Shown one piece after another: positions 60,774 through 64,000 of a stretch of 64,000 nt of DNA (position 1 is the first letter of the stretch; every line of letters starts with the position of its first letter). The notes beneath the pieces were generated by a model. That model searched no databases. It saw only the letters and a program-made list of their open reading frames with translations, and was not told where the DNA came from. Where the stretch lies: NCBI GenBank assembly GCA_040751755.1, contig JBFMHC010000040.1:1-64000 (forward strand). The letters run 5' to 3'. The stretch comes from PFJX01 sp040751755. GTDB taxonomy: Bacteria > Pseudomonadota > Gammaproteobacteria > Burkholderiales > Thiobacillaceae. The translations under genes were made by a program, and so were the position numbers.

Positions 60774-63566
60774 ATGCCCAGTCTGCCCAACGAAAAGGAA
60801 ATGCGCTCGCGCGAGCGTCTGCTCAACCTGCTGCTGTCGCGGGTCCTGAAGAGCGAACTGCCGCGCCCGGTCTACGAATCGCTGCGCGAACTGCGCGAGG
60901 GCTTCATCGCCCTGCGCGAGAAGGACCAGCCCGCGCAGCGGCGCGCCCTCACGGCGCTGATCGACGGCCTCTCGCCCGAGGCCCTGTCGGCCATCATCCG
61001 CGCCTACAACATCTACTTCAGCCTCACCAACATCGCCGAGGAGACCGCCAACCTGCGCCAGCGCCGCCGCGCCGTGCAGAAGGGCGCGCACATGTGGCCG
61101 GGCTCCTTCCACGATGCCCTGCTGGAGCTGCGCGCGCAGGGCGTGACGCCGGAGCAGCTGCAGGTGCTGCTCGACCGCCTGTGCTACCTGCCGGTGCTCA
61201 CCGCCCACCCGTCGGAGTCCAAGCGGCGCACCATCAAGGGCGCGCTGCGCAACATCTTCCTCAGCATCGACGCCCTCGACAACCCGCGCACCAAGGGCAT
61301 GTACCGCGACGAGACGGTGGCGCGCCTGGCGAACCAGATCCGCATCCTGTGGAAGACCGACGAGGTGCGCGCCTTCAAGCTGGACGTGCGCGACGAGATC
61401 ACCTCCGGCCTCTCGTATTTCCCGCAGTCGCTGTTCCAGGCCGTCACCCAGGTCTACCGCAACTTCAACAAGGCGCTGCATGACGTCTACGGCAAGGAGG
61501 CCGCGCAAGGCATCCGGCCGTCGAGCTTCCTGCGCTTCGGTTCCTGGATCGGCGGCGACCGCGACGGCCACCCCTTCGTCACCACCGAGGTCACCGCGCT
61601 GGCGTGGCGCATGCAGGCGCAGACCGCCTACGAGGAATACCAGCGCCGGCTGGAGGGCCTGTCCGACCAGCTCTCCCTGTCCTCGCGCCTGTGCCAGCCC
61701 TCCGCGGCCTTCCTGGAGAGCCTGGAGGCGGACACCCGCCTGGCGGCGACGATGTTCGGCAACCAGCCGAACCCGCACCCGCAGGAACCCTACCGGCGCA
61801 AGCTGGAGATCATGTCCTTCCGCATCCGCCGCAACCTGGAGCTGACGCAGCGCGCCATCGCCGGCAAGGAGCTGGGATTCGAGGAACCCGGCTACGCCAG
61901 CGCCGACGCCTTCATGCGCGACCTGCTGCTGATCCGCGACTCGCTGGTCGGCCACGGCGATGCCGACATCGCCGGCGGCGAGCTGCAGGACCTGATCCAG
62001 CTGGTGGAGACCTTCGGCTTCCACCTCATGCAGCTCGACATCCGCCAGGAGTCCACGCGCCACAGCGAGACCGTGGCCGAGGTCCTGAAGGCGGCGATGG
62101 GCATCGACTACCTGGCCCTGTCCGAGGACGAGCGCATCGCCCTGCTCGCCGACGCCATCGCCAACCCCAGCGCCCTGCTGTTCGAGCCGGCCACCCTGTC
62201 GGCGAACGCGCAGGAGACGATCCGCGTCTTCCACCTGGTCGCCGACATGCGCCGCAGCCTGGGCGCGGCGTGCTTCGGCCGCTATGTCATCTCCATGACC
62301 CACACCGCCTCGCACGTCCTGGAGGTGATGCTGCTGGCCTCGCAGGCCGGCCTCGCCGGTCGTCTCGCAGGGCGCTGGTACTGCCACATCGGCATCTCGC
62401 CGCTGTTCGAGACCATCGACGACCTCCAGCACGCCGAGGCGGTGCTGGAGCGGCTCTACCAGCTGCCCGCCTACCGCCAGCTGCTCGACGCCTACGACGA
62501 GGACCAGGAGGTCATGCTGGGCTACTCGGACTCCTGCAAGGACGGCGGCATCCTCGCCTCCTCGTGGAACCTGTACGAGGCGCAGAAGCGCATCATGGCC
62601 CTGTCCGACCGGCACGGCGTGCCCTGCCGCCTGTTCCACGGACGCGGCGGCACCGTGAGCCGCGGCGGCGGCCCCACCCACGAGGCGATCCTCGCGCAGC
62701 CCCCCGGCACGGTGCGCGGCGAGCTCAAGCTCACCGAGCAGGGCGAGGTCCTGTTCTACAAGTACAACAACATGGAGACGGCGGTGTACGAGCTGACCCT
62801 CGGCGTCACCGGCGTGCTCAAGGCCAGCACCCACCTGGTGCGGCCGGTGGCGGAGGACCGCAAGGACTACCTCGGCATCATGGACGAGCTGGCGCGCGAG
62901 GGTGAGAAGGTCTACCGCGAGCTGACCGAGCGGACCCCGGGCTTCCTCGACTACTTCTACGAGGTCACGCCGGTGCGCGAGATCGCCCTGCTCAACATCG
63001 GCTCGCGCCCCTCGCACCGCAAGAAGGGCGACCGCTCCATCTCCTCGGTGCGCGCCATCGCCTGGGTATTCGCCTGGGGCCAGTCGCGCCACGCCCTGCC
63101 CGCCTGGTACGGCACCGGCAGCGCGCTCGAGGCCTGGCGCGGCAAGGACCCGGCGCGCCTGGCCAAGCTGCAGCAGATGTACCGCGACTGGCCGTTCTTC
63201 CGCACCCTGCTGTCGAACGCGCAGATGGCCCTGTTCAAGACCGACATGCACATCGCCAGGGAGTACGTGGGCCTGTGCCAGGACGCGCGCTCCGGCAAGC
63301 ACATCTACGAGATCATCCGCGCGCGCCACGAACGCTCGGTCCGCCAGATCCGCGAGGTCGCCAACGTCGGCCAGCTGCTGGAGGAGACGCCTGAGCTGGC
63401 GGCCTCGCTCAGCCACCGCAACCCCTACCTGGACCCGCTCAACCACATCCAGGCGGTGCTGCTGCGCAAGCTGCGCGACGCCGAAGGCGAGGGCGAGAGC
63501 CCCTGGCTGGAACCGCTGCTGCGCTCCATCAACGCCATCGCCGCGGGCATGCGCAACACGGGCTGA
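60774..63566 (+). CDS. ppc: Phosphoenolpyruvate carboxylase
   Basis: A 930-aa bacterial PEPC, carboxylating PEP with bicarbonate to oxaloacetate. Catalytic blocks: TAHPSESKRR, GGDRDGHPFVT, GYSDSCKDGG, FHGRGGTVSRGGGPTHEAI, and the C-terminal MRNTG. Many enzymes have GGDRDGNP; the N to H change is minor. It supplies C4 acids in an autotroph. The next gene starts 2 nt after its stop. Confidence 0.97.
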   Translation: MPSLPNEKEMRSRERLLNLLLSRVLKSELPRPVYESLRELREGFIALREKDQPAQRRALTALIDGLSPEALSAIIRAYNIYFSLTNIAEETANLRQRRRAVQKGAHMWPGSFHDALLELRAQGVTPEQLQVLLDRLCYLPVLTAHPSESKRRTIKGALRNIFLSIDALDNPRTKGMYRDETVARLANQIRILWKTDEVRAFKLDVRDEITSGLSYFPQSLFQAVTQVYRNFNKALHDVYGKEAAQGIRPSSFLRFGSWIGGDRDGHPFVTTEVTALAWRMQAQTAYEEYQRRLEGLSDQLSLSSRLCQPSAAFLESLEADTRLAATMFGNQPNPHPQEPYRRKLEIMSFRIRRNLELTQRAIAGKELGFEEPGYASADAFMRDLLLIRDSLVGHGDADIAGGELQDLIQLVETFGFHLMQLDIRQESTRHSETVAEVLKAAMGIDYLALSEDERIALLADAIANPSALLFEPATLSANAQETIRVFHLVADMRRSLGAACFGRYVISMTHTASHVLEVMLLASQAGLAGRLAGRWYCHIGISPLFETIDDLQHAEAVLERLYQLPAYRQLLDAYDEDQEVMLGYSDSCKDGGILASSWNLYEAQKRIMALSDRHGVPCRLFHGRGGTVSRGGGPTHEAILAQPPGTVRGELKLTEQGEVLFYKYNNMETAVYELTLGVTGVLKASTHLVRPVAEDRKDYLGIMDELAREGEKVYRELTERTPGFLDYFYEVTPVREIALLNIGSRPSHRKKGDRSISSVRAIAWVFAWGQSRHALPAWYGTGSALEAWRGKDPARLAKLQQMYRDWPFFRTLLSNAQMALFKTDMHIAREYVGLCQDARSGKHIYEIIRARHERSVRQIREVANVGQLLEETPELAASLSHRNPYLDPLNHIQAVLLRKLRDAEGEGESPWLEPLLRSINAIAAGMRNTG

Positions 63567-63568
63567 AG

Positions 63569-64000
63569 ATGCGCGCGCACAAGGACAAGCCCCTGGCGAT
63601 CCTCAAGGTCGGCTCCACCTGGCCGGCCATGGCGGAGGCGCACGGCGACTTCGACGACTGGCTGCGCCGCAGCCTCGGCGAGTGCGGCACGCACACCCGC
63701 GTGGTGGCGGTGGCCCAGGGCGAGCCCCTGCCAGCGCCGGAGACCCTCGCCGGCGCCATCATCACGGGCTCGCACGCCATGGTGACGGAGCGCGCGGCAT
63801 GGAGCGAGATGCTCGCCGACTGGCTGCGCCGCGCCGTGCCCGCCGGCCTGCCGGTGCTCGGCATCTGCTACGGCCACCAGCTGCTGGCCGACGCCCTGGG
63901 CGGCGAGGTGGCGGATCTGGAGCCGGAGCCGGAGGTCGGCACCATCACCGTCGCCCTCACCGAGGCGGCGCGGGAAGACCCCCTGTTCCACGACCTGCCA
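63569..64000 (+). CDS. Class I glutamine amidotransferase-like protein (partial)
   Basis: The first 144 residues are in the window. It has the fold of GMP-synthase-type amidotransferases: AIITGSHAMVTE, the nucleophile Cys in VLGICYGHQLLADALGG, then the start of the second half. The His/Glu of the triad lie beyond the edge. Stand-alone members (GuaA-like, YfeJ) are often annotated as glutamine amidotransferases of unknown substrate. Coupled to ppc by spacing. Confidence 0.85.
   Translation, partial: MRAHKDKPLAILKVGSTWPAMAEAHGDFDDWLRRSLGECGTHTRVVAVAQGEPLPAPETLAGAIITGSHAMVTERAAWSEMLADWLRRAVPAGLPVLGICYGHQLLADALGGEVADLEPEPEVGTITVALTEAAREDPLFHDLP

Overview
The window is GC-rich, densely coded DNA from a proteobacterial chromosome. 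It looks most like a sulfur-oxidising or similar autotrophic betaproteobacterium (Thiobacillus-like), with a gammaproteobacterium as the alternative. The evidence is: a 16S rRNA 5' end reading GGCATGCTT after the conserved GGCTCAG block; a Calvin-cycle phosphoribulokinase; a PEP-CTERM protein; an Anbu proteasome homologue; and several SulP and TauE/SafE anion permeases. I saw no insertion sequence, phage gene or CRISPR array.

Layout. 1-425: the start of an rRNA operon on the minus strand, with initiator tRNA as its first gene and a near-consensus promoter. 426-13.3 kb: housekeeping genes, mostly minus strand (recA-recX, pncC, pgpA, thiL, nusB, riboflavin genes, nrdR, glyA). A zinc-binding-domain diguanylate cyclase sits in the middle of the riboflavin genes. 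13.3-20.5 kb: a six-gene membrane complex resembling hydrogenase-4 whose large subunit has lost all recognisable NiFe cysteine ligands. A small ribbon-helix-helix gene diverges from it across a perfect 19-bp palindrome. 20.8-35 kb: an anion-transport island with two SulP permeases, two TauE/SafE permeases, five tandem or single universal stress protein (USP) units, a gamma-carbonic anhydrase, a two-component system and an NhaD/ArsB-like permease. USP domains are fused to, or encoded next to, transporters four times. 35-42.7 kb: a K+ channel with a TrkA-like partner, a chemoreceptor behind a sigma-28-type promoter, and an ovothiol pair (ovoA-ovoB). 42.8-47.8 kb: a periplasmic rhodanese, an MlaF-like ATPase, a PhoX/PEP-CTERM protein, PsiE and UPF0114 membrane proteins. 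47.8-54.4 kb: the conserved rsfS-nadD-proA-holA-lptE-leuS run. 54.5-64 kb: phosphoribulokinase, a LapD receptor preceded by a thioredoxin fused to a cysteine-less LapG, a QueD-like protein, Anbu followed by a decayed partner gene, PEP carboxylase, and a partial glutamine amidotransferase.

How the parts fit. Phosphoribulokinase, PEP carboxylase, a gamma-carbonic anhydrase and SulP permeases suggest inorganic-carbon fixation and perhaps bicarbonate or sulfur-oxyanion transport. The Ehr-like complex may couple an unknown redox reaction to ion pumping. c-di-GMP signalling appears twice (CZB-GGDEF and LapD).

The strongest candidates for undescribed biology are the repeated transporter-USP modules, the NiFe-less complex with its palindrome and RHH gene, and the thioredoxin-pseudoLapG/LapD pair. 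Function is inferred from recognised families and motifs; no database search was possible.
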